Source of the DNA: a bacterium
GTDB taxonomy: Bacteria > Patescibacteriota > Microgenomatia > UBA1406 > GWC2-37-13
Direction of reading: 5' to 3'
Length of the DNA stretch: 64,000 bases
Assembly: GCA_029573715.1 (NCBI GenBank)
Contig: JAKQDR010000250.1
Location: 1-64,000 of the forward strand
In this document: positions 9,134 through 17,663 of the stretch, piece by piece
How the letters are laid out: each line of letters opens with the position of its first letter
Numbering within the stretch: position 1 is the stretch's first letter
Program-made: the position numbers and the translations under genes
Notes under the pieces: model-generated
Databases searched by the model: none
What the model saw: the letters and a program-made list of their open reading frames with translations, nothing else
Told to the model about the DNA's origin: nothing

Positions 9134-9679
9134 TTATTCTATAGAAACAGTGCCCATCCTATTCAAACGAACCGTGTGCTCAGTTCTATCAACTAAATTT
9201 TCAATGGTAACGTTGTTTGACGCTGGGTCATAATCGAGTATCTCTCCGCTTTGTGGGATAAATATTAATTGGTTTCCAGTAAGTGAAACTTCACGAAAAA
9301 CCAGTGTTTTTCCAAGGTTTTCTATGACATTGTCCGGTCTTCCCGGGGTGTAAGAGCAGTTTTGCACATGGGGGCATGAAAATAATGTGTACACACCAGA
9401 TCCTTCTTCAAAATGAACTCCATGGGGTATGGTTTTTGATTGATTTGGGTCGCTCCCCAACATCGCATATATTCTTTGTGTTTTGATGTGTGCCGTGAGC
9501 CTGTCTGCCGCAGTTTGTGCATCTGTTGATGTTTGGACGGTATTTGTCGAAAAATACAACAGGCTTGTCATCATGCTCACAATGCCTACCACCACCAACA
9601 ACTCAATCAGGGTAAACCCCTCGGTCGCTTTTTCATCTACTTCCAATGGAGCTAATAAGACCATAAATTGGAGCAACAA
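9134..9679 (-). CDS. FimT/GspH-like minor pilin
   Basis: A class III signal, TEG followed by FTLIELLVVVGIVSMMTSLLYF, then QTAADRLTAHIKTQRIYAMLG, typical of GspH/FimT pseudopilins, and a beta-rich head of about 110 aa with one CPHVQNC pair. The listed start overlaps pilC by 46 bp and gives a 20-residue leader. ATG at 9664 or TTG at 9646 would give shorter, more usual leaders, so the exact start is uncertain. It is the first pilin gene after the motor and platform genes. FimT-type pilins prime the fibre and sometimes bind DNA for uptake. Confidence 0.75.
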   Translation of the reverse strand: MLLQFMVLLAPLEVDEKATEGFTLIELLVVVGIVSMMTSLLYFSTNTVQTSTDAQTAADRLTAHIKTQRIYAMLGSDPNQSKTIPHGVHFEEGSGVYTLFSCPHVQNCSYTPGRPDNVIENLGKTLVFREVSLTGNQLIFIPQSGEILDYDPASNNVTIENLVDRTEHTVRLNRMGTVSIE

Positions 9680-10700
9680 TTGCCAACATCATTCCGCCCA
9701 CAAGTACCGCAACCATAACGAGCATGAGCGGCTCAAGCAGTGTGGTCATTTCTTTGATTTTTTTACTTGTTTGATAATCTAAAAAATCAGATGCGTCTTG
9801 AAGAGATTTGTCAAGCGAGCCACTCTTTTCGCCCACTTCAATCATTTTTCGCAAGATGCCAGGAAACAACTTTCCCTTTCTTCCTATTCCTGATGAAAAT
9901 TTGCCCCCCTGTAAGACCGCCTGATAACCATCCTCAATGGCATCTTTAACTTGTGGTTTGACCACAACGTCTTTAGAAAGCTCAATTGCACTTGTTATTG
10001 GTATGCCTGACAAAAGAAGTAGCGACATACTGCGAGTAAAACGAGTGAGGTCTATGTCCCTGACAAGTGTTGATATTATGGGAAACCCAAATAGCACTTT
10101 TAATATTAGCTTTTTTTTAATCTTGTAGATAAGCAATAATGATCCAATTATCAAAACAGCACCTAGAATCGTAATCAGTGTGTTGTTGACCAAAAAATCT
10201 GACATTGCGATTAAAACTTTCGTGACAAAAGGAAGGGGTATTCGCAACGACTTAAATACCCCGCCTATCTTTGGAATAATTCCGTAAAGCATACCCACAA
10301 GAACAAAGAAGAAGATGAACAGGATGAACATTGGGTACATCATTGCCCCTTTGATTTTGTCACGAAACTCCATGTCTTTGATGAGGGTATCGCGAAGGTC
10401 TTTGAGCACTTTATCAAGGGTTCCCGACTCTTCTGCGGCTTTAATTATGCTTATGGTAACTGGATCAAACACACGAGGAAACTGTCCGAGGCTCTCATAC
10501 ACTTGTAACCCTTGTTCTAAGTCGGCTTTTAACGCATGAAGTATGGCAAGCAGGTTTCCTTTCGCATCTTCGGCGAGAGACTCAACCGACTCGATGATAG
10601 ATATGCCAGACGACAGCATGGTGCCAAGATTTCCAACAAGCACCAGTTTTTCATCGTTGGATAAAGATATTGTTTTTGGATTGATGTGTGAACCAGACAT
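9633..10700 (-). CDS. pilC: type IV pilus inner-membrane platform protein PilC
   Basis: A 355-aa polytopic membrane protein of the PilC/GspF family. It has two T2SSF repeats: about 15-140 (LVGNLGTMLSSGISIIESVESLAEDAKG) and about 215-340 (FTRSMSLLLLSGIPITSAIELSKDVV). Three hydrophobic regions are near 145-165, 175-195 and 320-345. It is the rotor/platform against which PilB works. The length is slightly short compared with the usual ~400 aa. It begins 5 bp after the pilB stop and is clearly co-transcribed. Confidence 0.93.
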   Translation of the reverse strand: MSGSHINPKTISLSNDEKLVLVGNLGTMLSSGISIIESVESLAEDAKGNLLAILHALKADLEQGLQVYESLGQFPRVFDPVTISIIKAAEESGTLDKVLKDLRDTLIKDMEFRDKIKGAMMYPMFILFIFFFVLVGMLYGIIPKIGGVFKSLRIPLPFVTKVLIAMSDFLVNNTLITILGAVLIIGSLLLIYKIKKKLILKVLFGFPIISTLVRDIDLTRFTRSMSLLLLSGIPITSAIELSKDVVVKPQVKDAIEDGYQAVLQGGKFSSGIGRKGKLFPGILRKMIEVGEKSGSLDKSLQDASDFLDYQTSKKIKEMTTLLEPLMLVMVAVLVGGMMLAIVAPIYGLISSIGSR

Positions 10701-10705
10701 ACTTG

Positions 10706-12391
10706 TTAAACACTTTCTGTTTTGGTAACTCGAATAACCTCTTCCATTGTGGTTAATCCTTGCAAAACCTTGATGAGACCATCTTCAAGCATTGTGGTCA
10801 TCCCTTCTTCTATGGCCGTTTGCGCTATGTGATCAGAGCTGGTCTTTTGAGCGATGAGCTCTCGAATTTTTGGCGTTACAACCAAAACTTCAAATAGGCC
10901 CAGTCTTCCAGAGTATCCCGTGTTTCCACACATTTTGCATCCCACCCCACCAAACACCTCTGTCTGCTCTTGATTTGTCACGTGCTTGTTTGTAACAACA
11001 ACACCAAAACAATCTGTGATTTGCTTTGTGTCAATTCGTTTGGAGTTTCGACAGTTATTACATATCTTTCTAACCAGCCTTTGTGCGATAATAACGTTCA
11101 CTGTAGACGCAACCAAAAAGGGTTCGACTTTCATTTCAATAAGGCGGACCATGGCGGTTGCGGCATCATTGGTATGGAGCGTTGAAAGAACAAGGTGCCC
11201 CGTAAGAGCTGCGTTTACCGCAATGTTTGCGGTTTCACCATCTCGAATTTCACCCACAAACACTATGTTGGGGTCTTGTCTGAGGATTGACCTAAGACCT
11301 GCTGCAAATGTCAGATTAGTTTTTGGATTAACATTGATTTGGTTTACACCTTTTAATCTATATTCAACGGGGTCTTCTATGGTGGTGATGTTTTTTTCTC
11401 GCACATTGAGTATTCGCAAGATTGCGTAGATGGACGTCGACTTTCCTGCGCCCGTTGGCCCTGTGGAAAGAACCATGCCAAACGATTTTTCGTATGCTGT
11501 TTTGACTCGGTGAAGGTCGGGTGGTCGCATGCCAAGATCAGTTAGAGTGAGTGGTCTTCCGTGAGTTGATAATATTCGCATCACCGCCTTTTCCCCATCA
11601 ACAATAGGGAGAATTGAAAGGCGTATATCAACCATTTGCCCATTAATGTGTGCACGAATCTTTCCATCCTGTGTGCTGTGATGTTCATCTGTGCGTAACC
11701 GCGCCAAAACCTTGAGCCGCGATATAATACGCTCGTGCACAACCTTGGATGACACAGCAACGTCATGAAGCATTCCGTCAACTCGATAGCGAATTATTCC
11801 TTGATTGTCTTGCGGCTCCATATGTATATCAGATGCCTTTTCTCTGAATGCATGCTCAAACAACATGTCAACGAGTTGAGATATTGGAGCCTCCTCATCT
11901 TCTGCACTTGACTCTTCTTGAGCTTGATCATCTGAAAAATCTTCAAGTGCTTGTTTTATGTCAATTTTGTATACATCAAGCGATTTGTTGATGGCCTTTG
12001 GGGTTGCACAAAAAACCAAAACTGCCTCACCTGTTTTGCTTTGAATAAGATCAATTATTTGTCTGTCTTGAGGGTCTTCCATCGCAATTTTAATTCCATC
12101 TCGACCCCGCTCAAACACCACACACCTTTTCCTTTTGGCGACTCGTTCTGGCAACACATGCAGGAGGTTATCGGGTATGGTGATATCTGTGAGGTTTACA
12201 AATGGCGTACCATACGCCTTGGCAACAAGCTCCCCAATCCTTTCATCGGTGATAAGCTTTCTGTCAACTAAAACATCATAAAGCGATGCGTCTGTGTTTA
12301 TAAGAACATCGTTTACTTCAACAAGCTGTTCTGGAGTAATGAGCCCTTCATTCAAAACCATCTCTTGGAGTTGTTTATCTGAAAAACGCAT
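10706..12391 (-). CDS. pilB: type IV pilus assembly ATPase PilB
   Basis: A 561-aa GspE/PilB ATPase that powers pilus extension. The N-terminal MshEN/GspEN-type domain (about 1-150) carries LVAKAYGTPFVNLTDITIP. The core has Walker A (STGPTGAGKSTS), the Asp box and Walker B (RQDPNIVFVGEIRDGETA), and the His box (LSTLHTNDAATA). A C-terminal zinc finger is present: CNNC then CKMCG within GCKMCGNTGYSGRLGLFEV. It is the first gene of the minus-strand pilus operon. The promoter 6 nt upstream implies a leaderless message. No pilT retraction ATPase is in the window. Confidence 0.95.
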   Translation of the reverse strand: MRFSDKQLQEMVLNEGLITPEQLVEVNDVLINTDASLYDVLVDRKLITDERIGELVAKAYGTPFVNLTDITIPDNLLHVLPERVAKRKRCVVFERGRDGIKIAMEDPQDRQIIDLIQSKTGEAVLVFCATPKAINKSLDVYKIDIKQALEDFSDDQAQEESSAEDEEAPISQLVDMLFEHAFREKASDIHMEPQDNQGIIRYRVDGMLHDVAVSSKVVHERIISRLKVLARLRTDEHHSTQDGKIRAHINGQMVDIRLSILPIVDGEKAVMRILSTHGRPLTLTDLGMRPPDLHRVKTAYEKSFGMVLSTGPTGAGKSTSIYAILRILNVREKNITTIEDPVEYRLKGVNQINVNPKTNLTFAAGLRSILRQDPNIVFVGEIRDGETANIAVNAALTGHLVLSTLHTNDAATAMVRLIEMKVEPFLVASTVNVIIAQRLVRKICNNCRNSKRIDTKQITDCFGVVVTNKHVTNQEQTEVFGGVGCKMCGNTGYSGRLGLFEVLVVTPKIRELIAQKTSSDHIAQTAIEEGMTTMLEDGLIKVLQGLTTMEEVIRVTKTESV

Positions 12392-12397
12392 GTATTC

Positions 12398-12426
12398 AAT
12401 CTAGCAGATACGAAGAACCTTCTCAA
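12398..12426 (-). promoter_or_regulatory. promoter of the pilus operon (pilB), leaderless
   Basis: Read on the minus strand: -35 TTGAGA (12421-12426), a 17-bp spacer, -10 TAGATT (12398-12403), then only 6 nt to the pilB ATG. Transcription should begin at or next to the start codon. Confidence 0.6.
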
Positions 12427-12456
12427 GGCCAATAAGAGGCTAAGAGGTAATATGTC

Positions 12457-12858
12457 CTATGGTTTTTCAAGCACACGCAAACCTGTCCCCACTAAACCAA
12501 CCGCTATGAACACTATTAGGTGGGCGTTGCCTGTTGCCGGAAATTCTTTTGGGGGTTTGGTGGTTTGTGGTGACAGACTGGGGGTGGGCTCTGTGATGAC
12601 TCTCTCTATCAAAGGGGTGGTTTTCTCACCCTGCACCGATGTGGGTGTGATTTCTATTTCTTCACGAACATCATTTTTTTTTCTTTGAGAAAAAAAGTCA
12701 AAAAGCGAATTGGGGGTTTGTTCACCGTTCACCTCTCCTGCTTCATTAGAGGGGACAATCTTGTCATAAACCCCAAATCTGGTGAATACAAAAAAGGCAA
12801 TTCCAACAACAATAATGAGCAGTAATAGCGCCAAAACAACCTTGTTTAACTCTCCCAT
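12457..12858 (-). CDS. small membrane protein with FPATG sortase-like C-terminal tail
   Basis: About 133 aa. An N-terminal membrane helix (VVLALLLLIIVVGIAFFVF) is followed by a polar, Glu/Lys/Thr/Pro-rich region of about 75 aa. The end is KEFPATG, then LIVFIAVGLVGTGL and a short RVLEKP tail. The layout of motif, hydrophobic stretch and basic residues resembles a sortase (LPXTG-type) sorting signal. I chose MGEL (12858) rather than the ORF start because a -10 TATACT (12867-12872) lies 8 nt upstream. No sortase gene is visible here, so anchoring is a hypothesis. It may simply be a two-helix membrane protein. Confidence 0.55.
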   Translation of the reverse strand: MGELNKVVLALLLLIIVVGIAFFVFTRFGVYDKIVPSNEAGEVNGEQTPNSLFDFFSQRKKNDVREEIEITPTSVQGEKTTPLIERVITEPTPSLSPQTTKPPKEFPATGNAHLIVFIAVGLVGTGLRVLEKP

Positions 12859-12903
12859 ATACCCATAGTATAGCATGTTGTGAGGTGTGCTTCATCTTGA
12901 TTG

Positions 12904-13617
12904 CTATTCATGCTCTCGAGCGAGGCTTACGGCAATTATTTGAACTGTCTTGTTGTTTTGACGGACCGCTCGTATTGCATCCCGCATTGTAGAGCCTGTG
13001 GTGACAACATCGTCTACCAATAAGAGGGCCCCTTTGAGGTGGTTTGCTGCGTCAGAGGCTTGAAAGGCCCCGTGAATGTTTTTTATTCTGTTTTGTCGAG
13101 CTCCGCTTCGTGCTTGTTGTTTAGTTTCTTTGGTCTTTATGAGGATGTTTTCTTTCGTTGGAATACCCACCAACAGCTCAATGGCGCGCGCAATAAGGAG
13201 CGCTTGGTTAAAACCACGATCCTTTTCGTGTTTTGCATGCAGGGGAATGGGTGTGCAAACTACATTTGGTTGAGTGCGACACAACCCAAACAACAAAGAT
13301 AGAATGTGCGGCGGCATATGTCTAGCCAGATGCGTCATAATCTGCGGATTTTTGTCGTATTTAACTCTCCATATTGCTCGCGCAATGCTTTTGTCGTATT
13401 TCCAACAAGCCAACACCTTCACGCCCTCTCTCATTTTGTGACATAAGACGCAGGGGGATACAACATCACCCGAGCTATTGCCACAGCTTAGACACTCAAT
13501 TGTGTAAAGGGGCGTCAATAAACACGCACAACGTAAACACAGCCCACACGCCAATCTTCCACAAATACAGCAGGTTTCTGGGAATATGGCGGTGGACATA
13601 TTCATCTTCTTTAGCAT
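12904..13617 (-). CDS. comF: ComF-family phosphoribosyltransferase-like protein
   Basis: About 237 aa from M at 13617. The longer ORF start would lie inside the DnaA boxes. An N-terminal zinc finger has paired Cys (CCICG, CGLCLRC, CLSCG, CVLC). A type I PRTase domain follows, with CTPIPLHAKHEKDRGFNQA and the PRPP loop LLVDDVVTTGST. ComF proteins support natural DNA uptake and possibly restart of replication forks. Transcription is divergent from dnaA. MNMSTAIF (13605) is an alternative start. Confidence 0.88.
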   Translation of the reverse strand: MLKKMNMSTAIFPETCCICGRLACGLCLRCACLLTPLYTIECLSCGNSSGDVVSPCVLCHKMREGVKVLACWKYDKSIARAIWRVKYDKNPQIMTHLARHMPPHILSLLFGLCRTQPNVVCTPIPLHAKHEKDRGFNQALLIARAIELLVGIPTKENILIKTKETKQQARSGARQNRIKNIHGAFQASDAANHLKGALLLVDDVVTTGSTMRDAIRAVRQNNKTVQIIAVSLAREHE

Positions 13618-13662
13618 ATCAAAACATCTTGTGTTGCATTTTAGAAAATTATGTTTATTATT

Positions 13663-13681
13663 TGTGGATAAGTTATCCACA
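13663..13681. promoter_or_regulatory. inverted pair of perfect DnaA boxes between comF and dnaA
   Basis: TGTGGATAA and TTATCCACA, both perfect consensus 9-mers, face each other with one base between, making a 19-bp palindrome 13 bp before the dnaA ATG. This is a likely DnaA autoregulatory site or part of oriC. An AT-rich stretch lies to its left. Confidence 0.85.
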
Positions 13682-13694
13682 AAATAATCACCTT

Positions 13695-15074
13695 ATGTCA
13701 GACGTGGCTGTCTCTTGGCAAAACTTTGTTTCTTCATATATTGATAAGGCTCCAAAAAATGACGTTTGGTCGCAAACCCTTAAACAACTTGAGCTTGAGG
13801 GTGTGGATGGTGGTGTCGCGCACTTTACTTGTCCAAGTGTGGGTGTGAAAACTATCGCACTCAACAAACAGGCTGAGGTTGTTTCGATTGCTTCAGCAGT
13901 TTTAAGGGTCCCGATATTTTCAATCCTTTGTGAGGTAAAAAAGGCGCCAAGGGATCGTCGGGACAAACAAACGAACGAGCCTCTTCCTATTATGAGCTAC
14001 CAGCCTTCTCTTGATGACTTGTTGGCTCAAATGGGGCTCAACCCCAAACACACTTTTGAGAACTTCGCTGTCTCAAACTGTAACAATGTGGCTTTTGCGG
14101 CTGCACAGGCGGTTGCAAGTCAGGTGGGAAAAACCTACAACCCCTTGTTTGTTTGGGGGGGTGTGGGGGTGGGAAAAACGCATCTTGTTCAAGCGACAGC
14201 ACGAAGAATCGCCCAGATAAATCCGCATGCACGAATTGCATTTTGTCCTGGTGACCGGTTTACCAATGAAATTATTGAGGCTATTCAAACAAGAAGCACA
14301 CATAAATTTCGATTGAAATATCGAAAACTTGACGTGTTGATAATTGACGACATTCAGTTTATTTCTGGCAAAAATGCTGTTCAGGAGGAGTTCTTTCATA
14401 CATTTAACGACATAATATCTCGCGCTGGCCAAGTCATGCTCGTCTCTGACCGCCCGCCACAAGACATACCCGATATTGAAGATAGATTGCGATCCAGGTT
14501 CAGCGGTGGGCTCACCATTGACATATCTCCCCCCGATTTCGAACTCAAAACCGCTATTGCTCTTATTAAGGGCAAGGAACGTGGAATCGATGTGGATATT
14601 GAGGCGGCAAAGCAAATTGCTCTCATCTCCCAAGACAATAGGGCTGTTGAGGGAACGCTTCTTGCATGTTATGCAAAACTAATAGCAACAAACACCGAAG
14701 CGACCCCACCCAAACTGGGTGCTTCTGATATCGAGAGGTACGTCCTAAACTCGAAAGATAGGCAAATAACAAGATCCTCTATAGATAGCACAAATGTGGT
14801 TGATATGGTGTGCTCTTATTACAAAATAAAACCCCTACATTTGAAACAGCCCAATAGAATTGAGCACGTTGCCCGAGCAAGACATGTGCTTATGTATGTT
14901 CTTCGAGAAAAGCTGAAACTAAACTATGAAGCCATAGCGCGTATCACAAAAAGAAGAGATCATACTACAGTAATACATGGCGTCAGAAGGATAAAACAGG
15001 AGCTTGCCCACAACCAACAACTTAAGTCACAGATTGTTGAGATATGCCAAAACCTTAGCCTACCCACAGACTAG
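13695..15074 (+). CDS. dnaA: chromosomal replication initiator DnaA
   Basis: 459 aa from MSDVAVSW. The ORF track starts 107 codons earlier, inside comF antisense, which is implausible. Domain I is about 1-85, followed by a short linker. Domain III has Walker A GGVGVGKTHL (~155), Walker B LIIDDIQF, sensor motifs and the arginine-finger region RLRSRFSGG. Domain IV has the DNA-binding signature HTTVIHGVRRI, a variant of the usual DHTTV-HA. It binds DnaA boxes and melts the origin. It is followed by dnaN, the classic order. Perfect boxes lie on both sides. Confidence 0.97.
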   Translation: MSDVAVSWQNFVSSYIDKAPKNDVWSQTLKQLELEGVDGGVAHFTCPSVGVKTIALNKQAEVVSIASAVLRVPIFSILCEVKKAPRDRRDKQTNEPLPIMSYQPSLDDLLAQMGLNPKHTFENFAVSNCNNVAFAAAQAVASQVGKTYNPLFVWGGVGVGKTHLVQATARRIAQINPHARIAFCPGDRFTNEIIEAIQTRSTHKFRLKYRKLDVLIIDDIQFISGKNAVQEEFFHTFNDIISRAGQVMLVSDRPPQDIPDIEDRLRSRFSGGLTIDISPPDFELKTAIALIKGKERGIDVDIEAAKQIALISQDNRAVEGTLLACYAKLIATNTEATPPKLGASDIERYVLNSKDRQITRSSIDSTNVVDMVCSYYKIKPLHLKQPNRIEHVARARHVLMYVLREKLKLNYEAIARITKRRDHTTVIHGVRRIKQELAHNQQLKSQIVEICQNLSLPTD

Positions 15075-15190
15075 CTATTCTCGTCCACACTAATAAACAC
15101 ATCAGATGGCTGTTCTTGAAAACACAAAGCTTGTGTTATACACTTATCCACACACCTACTACTACGACTATTTTATATATCGTTCAACCC
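15075..15190. other. dnaA-dnaN intergenic region, candidate origin (oriC)
   Basis: This 116-bp gap has a perfect DnaA box, TTATCCACA, at 15144-15152. It also has an inverted half-like TTGTGTTATACAC just before the box and an AT-rich run, TATTTTATATAT, next to dnaN. Together with the paired boxes before dnaA this is a plausible small origin. I did not find the dense box cluster usual in larger genomes. Confidence 0.5.
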
Positions 15191-16339
15191 ATGAACAAAA
15201 ATCTACTGTCCACACCCGAGCTGATTCGTGTTACCAATAATGCAATTAGGGTGGTTGCTGGTGCACGAATACAAAATGAAAACATTGGAGTTTTTTTTCA
15301 GATTCTTGAAGGTCAATTTGTTGTGTTGGGTCTTCATCCAACAAGAATGTATCGCGACAAGATTTTGTTTTCAGAAATAAACCACGAAAACACACCCTAT
15401 ATGTCGGTTGATATGAAAAAAATGCTAGAGTTTCTTCAAAATGTATTCTCGCCTCAGGTGGCAGTCTCTGTGAACGAGAGCAACACCCTTGTGATTGTTT
15501 CGGAGAATACAAGCGCTACTTTTCCGGTTTCAATAAGAAACACCCTTCCTGAGCAAAAAGAGGTTCAGGGTGATGTTGTCCGTGTGAGCACAAATCTTGT
15601 AAAAACAGCGTTGTCTCAGGTGTTTTTTTCAACATCTTCAGATATGTCTCGACCAGTTTTATCTTCTGCTCGTATTTGTGGTGGAGTTGACAACAAGGTT
15701 ATGTTTATTACTACAGACGGATTTAGATTATCAATGGTTCAGACGGCGTTTGCATCGCCGCTTACAAAAGATGTACAAGCGCCCGCCTCGCTTCTCCGCG
15801 ATGTTTTTGGTTTTATTTTAAATGAGAAAGAAGATGCGGACATTGTATTGCATACCGATGGTACCATGAGCATAAAACAAGGTTCAACCACGGTTACCAC
15901 AAAGCTGGTTGAAGGAGATTTTCCTCCTTATGAAAAAGTATTGGTTAAAATATTTCAAAAAGGAGTTGTGTTGTCAAAAAAACAAATGACTCATGCCATA
16001 AAATCAATGGCAGTTTTTGCAAGAGACCACTCTAATATTGTGGTGTTTGATATTAACCCAGAACAACTTTCTGTTCGACCAAAAAAAGAAGCGGGACAAA
16101 ACACCAAATCCCATGTGCCCATACTTACGGCCCACGGTGATCTTGAAAACTTCTCAATTGCCTTCAATCAAAAATATGTGCTTGATTTTTTGTCTTCTGT
16201 TGAAGATGAAAACATCACGATCCGTTTTAATAGGTCGGACTCACCAACTCTATTTTTATCTGGTTCTTTAGGACAAGAAGACTCTCATGAAGGTGTGTTT
16301 TTTCAGCACATCATTATGCCAGTGCGACTACAGGAGTAA
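15191..16339 (+). CDS. dnaN: DNA polymerase III beta sliding clamp
   Basis: 382 aa from MNKNLLSTPEL. The ORF start 25 codons upstream would translate the DnaA box, so it was rejected. The three clamp domains are recognisable. Markers include DGFRLSMVQT (the canonical T-DG-RL motif), VEGDFPPYEKV (canonical GEYPDY) and a C-terminal ...HIIMPVRL that matches the family ending PMRL. It forms the ring that tethers polymerase to DNA. The neighbouring dnaA supports a replication-initiation locus. Confidence 0.95.
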   Translation: MNKNLLSTPELIRVTNNAIRVVAGARIQNENIGVFFQILEGQFVVLGLHPTRMYRDKILFSEINHENTPYMSVDMKKMLEFLQNVFSPQVAVSVNESNTLVIVSENTSATFPVSIRNTLPEQKEVQGDVVRVSTNLVKTALSQVFFSTSSDMSRPVLSSARICGGVDNKVMFITTDGFRLSMVQTAFASPLTKDVQAPASLLRDVFGFILNEKEDADIVLHTDGTMSIKQGSTTVTTKLVEGDFPPYEKVLVKIFQKGVVLSKKQMTHAIKSMAVFARDHSNIVVFDINPEQLSVRPKKEAGQNTKSHVPILTAHGDLENFSIAFNQKYVLDFLSSVEDENITIRFNRSDSPTLFLSGSLGQEDSHEGVFFQHIIMPVRLQE

Positions 16340-16348
16340 GAATTGTGA

Positions 16349-17212
16349 TCACAGCTCCCCCAAGCTTTCTTTTTTGTCGGCTTCTGACTTGATGAGATTC
16401 AAGAACCTTTCTGTTGAAGAAAGTCTTCGATGACCAACGATTTGGGCGATGTATTCAAGACTAGCACCATTGGTGAGCTGGTGAGCTATGAAAGTGTTTC
16501 TGAGGTCGTTTACTGTTGCATTTTGGATGCCGATATCTGAGAAACATCGATTGATGATCTGGCGAATATTTCGAATAAGCATGGGCCTTCCTGTTCTTGT
16601 AATAAAGATGTGGGTGTCGGGAAACGGAGGACGAACACGAAGATATTCCTTAAGAGCAGCGCTTGCAGCCTTGTTAAGAGGTACCGATCGAGAACTGTTC
16701 TTTCCCGACCAAACAACTATTTCTGCAGACTTAACATCTTCTAACTTTAGCCCTGCGAGCTCACCTATTTTCATACCTGTTTGAAGAAGAAGCTCAACGA
16801 TGGCAAATGTTCTTGGGTCGTCTTTGGCGACATCTCGAAGACCGCGATACTCTAGTCGAGACAAGATGCGTGGCGCAGCATGCTCGTATTTGGGGTGGGT
16901 AATGTCGATTGCCGGATTGTCAACAACAACACCAGAGCTCTTCAGGTGTCGAAAGAAAGTTCTTATAGAATTGAGTTTTCGCGAAGCTGACTTTTTCGTA
17001 TATCCTTTTTGCTCGATGAGGGTGTTAATAAAGGTCTCAATATCTTCTTTTTGAATCTCACGAACCCCCCTCTTTTGTTTTAAAAGAACATACTCGGAAA
17101 ACTGCTCAAGATCTTTTTTGTAAGCCACAAGTGTGTATTGAGACTTGCCACCAACACGCAAGCCCTCAATAAACGACTCAATTTCGGCACCCAACACGAT
17201 ATTTGAAGACAT
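16349..17212 (-). CDS. degenerate XerC/XerD-like tyrosine recombinase, catalytic residues replaced
   Basis: A full-length two-domain Xer-like protein with a SAM-like core-binding N domain (about 10-100) and an integrase C domain (about 110-290). It aligns through TGMKIGELAGL, DLRNTFIAHQ and IVGHRRLSSTERFLNL. In ORF-track numbering the first catalytic Arg is Lys151, the box II His is Asn238 and the nucleophilic Tyr is Phe273. Arg241 and His264 remain. I checked the Phe (TTC) and Lys (AAA) codons in the DNA. The frame is intact, so this is probably a non-cleaving DNA-binding paralogue rather than a pseudogene. The start at M4 (17212) follows a consensus promoter 9 nt upstream. Confidence 0.85.
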   Translation of the reverse strand: MSSNIVLGAEIESFIEGLRVGGKSQYTLVAYKKDLEQFSEYVLLKQKRGVREIQKEDIETFINTLIEQKGYTKKSASRKLNSIRTFFRHLKSSGVVVDNPAIDITHPKYEHAAPRILSRLEYRGLRDVAKDDPRTFAIVELLLQTGMKIGELAGLKLEDVKSAEIVVWSGKNSSRSVPLNKAASAALKEYLRVRPPFPDTHIFITRTGRPMLIRNIRQIINRCFSDIGIQNATVNDLRNTFIAHQLTNGASLEYIAQIVGHRRLSSTERFLNLIKSEADKKESLGEL

Positions 17213-17221
17213 ATAGCCCAT

Positions 17222-17250
17222 AGTCTACCACAAAGAGAGCTTGTTTTCAA
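17222..17250 (-). promoter_or_regulatory. promoter of the Xer-like gene
   Basis: On the minus strand: -35 TTGAAA (17245-17250), 17-bp spacer, -10 TAGACT (17222-17227). The -10 touches the first ATG of the ORF, so translation should use the second ATG, 9 nt after the -10. Confidence 0.65.
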
Positions 17251-17264
17251 CAGGCAGAAAACAC

Positions 17265-17293
17265 TTGCCCCCCCACATGTGTTCGTGTACAAT
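17265..17293 (+). promoter_or_regulatory. promoter of the thioredoxin gene
   Basis: TTGCCC (17265-17270), 17-bp spacer, TACAAT (17288-17293). It leaves a leader of about 30 nt before the thioredoxin ATG. Confidence 0.45.
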
Positions 17294-17328
17294 GGCCAAC
17301 ACAGTCAAATATTCATTTTTTATCACTT

Positions 17329-17658
17329 ATGCAAAACCAAGTACACGAGATATCGTCCACAAAAGATTTTCAAGATCTACTTCACACAACAAAAACCCTT
17401 CTGGTTGTTGATTTTTTTGCACAGTGGTGTGGTCCATGCAAAATAATGGCGCCCATTTTTGATCAAATCGCCCAAGAATATCCTTCAGTTGTGTTTGCAA
17501 AGGTTGATGTTGACGCCCTTGGAGATCTTGCCTCAGAATACAACATTAGTTCAATACCGACCCTTGTGTATTTTAAAAATGGCGCCGTCGTGCAAGAGAG
17601 CGTGGGGGCTTCCGCCAAATCACAGATCACCAGCACCATTCTTAAACATCTCAAGTAG
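17329..17658 (+). CDS. trxA: thioredoxin
   Basis: A 109-aa single-domain thioredoxin with the redox motif WCGPCK, the buried Asp (LLVVDFFAQ), KVDVDAL and the cis-Pro loop SSIPTLVYFKNG. It reduces protein disulphides and could feed electrons to the class II ribonucleotide reductase encoded at 35.7 kb. Length is normal. It is monocistronic and converges on the VirB4-like gene with 5 bp between stops. Confidence 0.95.
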   Translation: MQNQVHEISSTKDFQDLLHTTKTLLVVDFFAQWCGPCKIMAPIFDQIAQEYPSVVFAKVDVDALGDLASEYNISSIPTLVYFKNGAVVQESVGASAKSQITSTILKHLK

Positions 17659-17663
17659 TGGTG

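Noticed and set aside
13374-13694. 107-codon N-terminal extension of dnaA in the ORF track
   Set aside because: It is antisense to comF and crosses the DnaA boxes; family N termini begin at MSDVAVSW.
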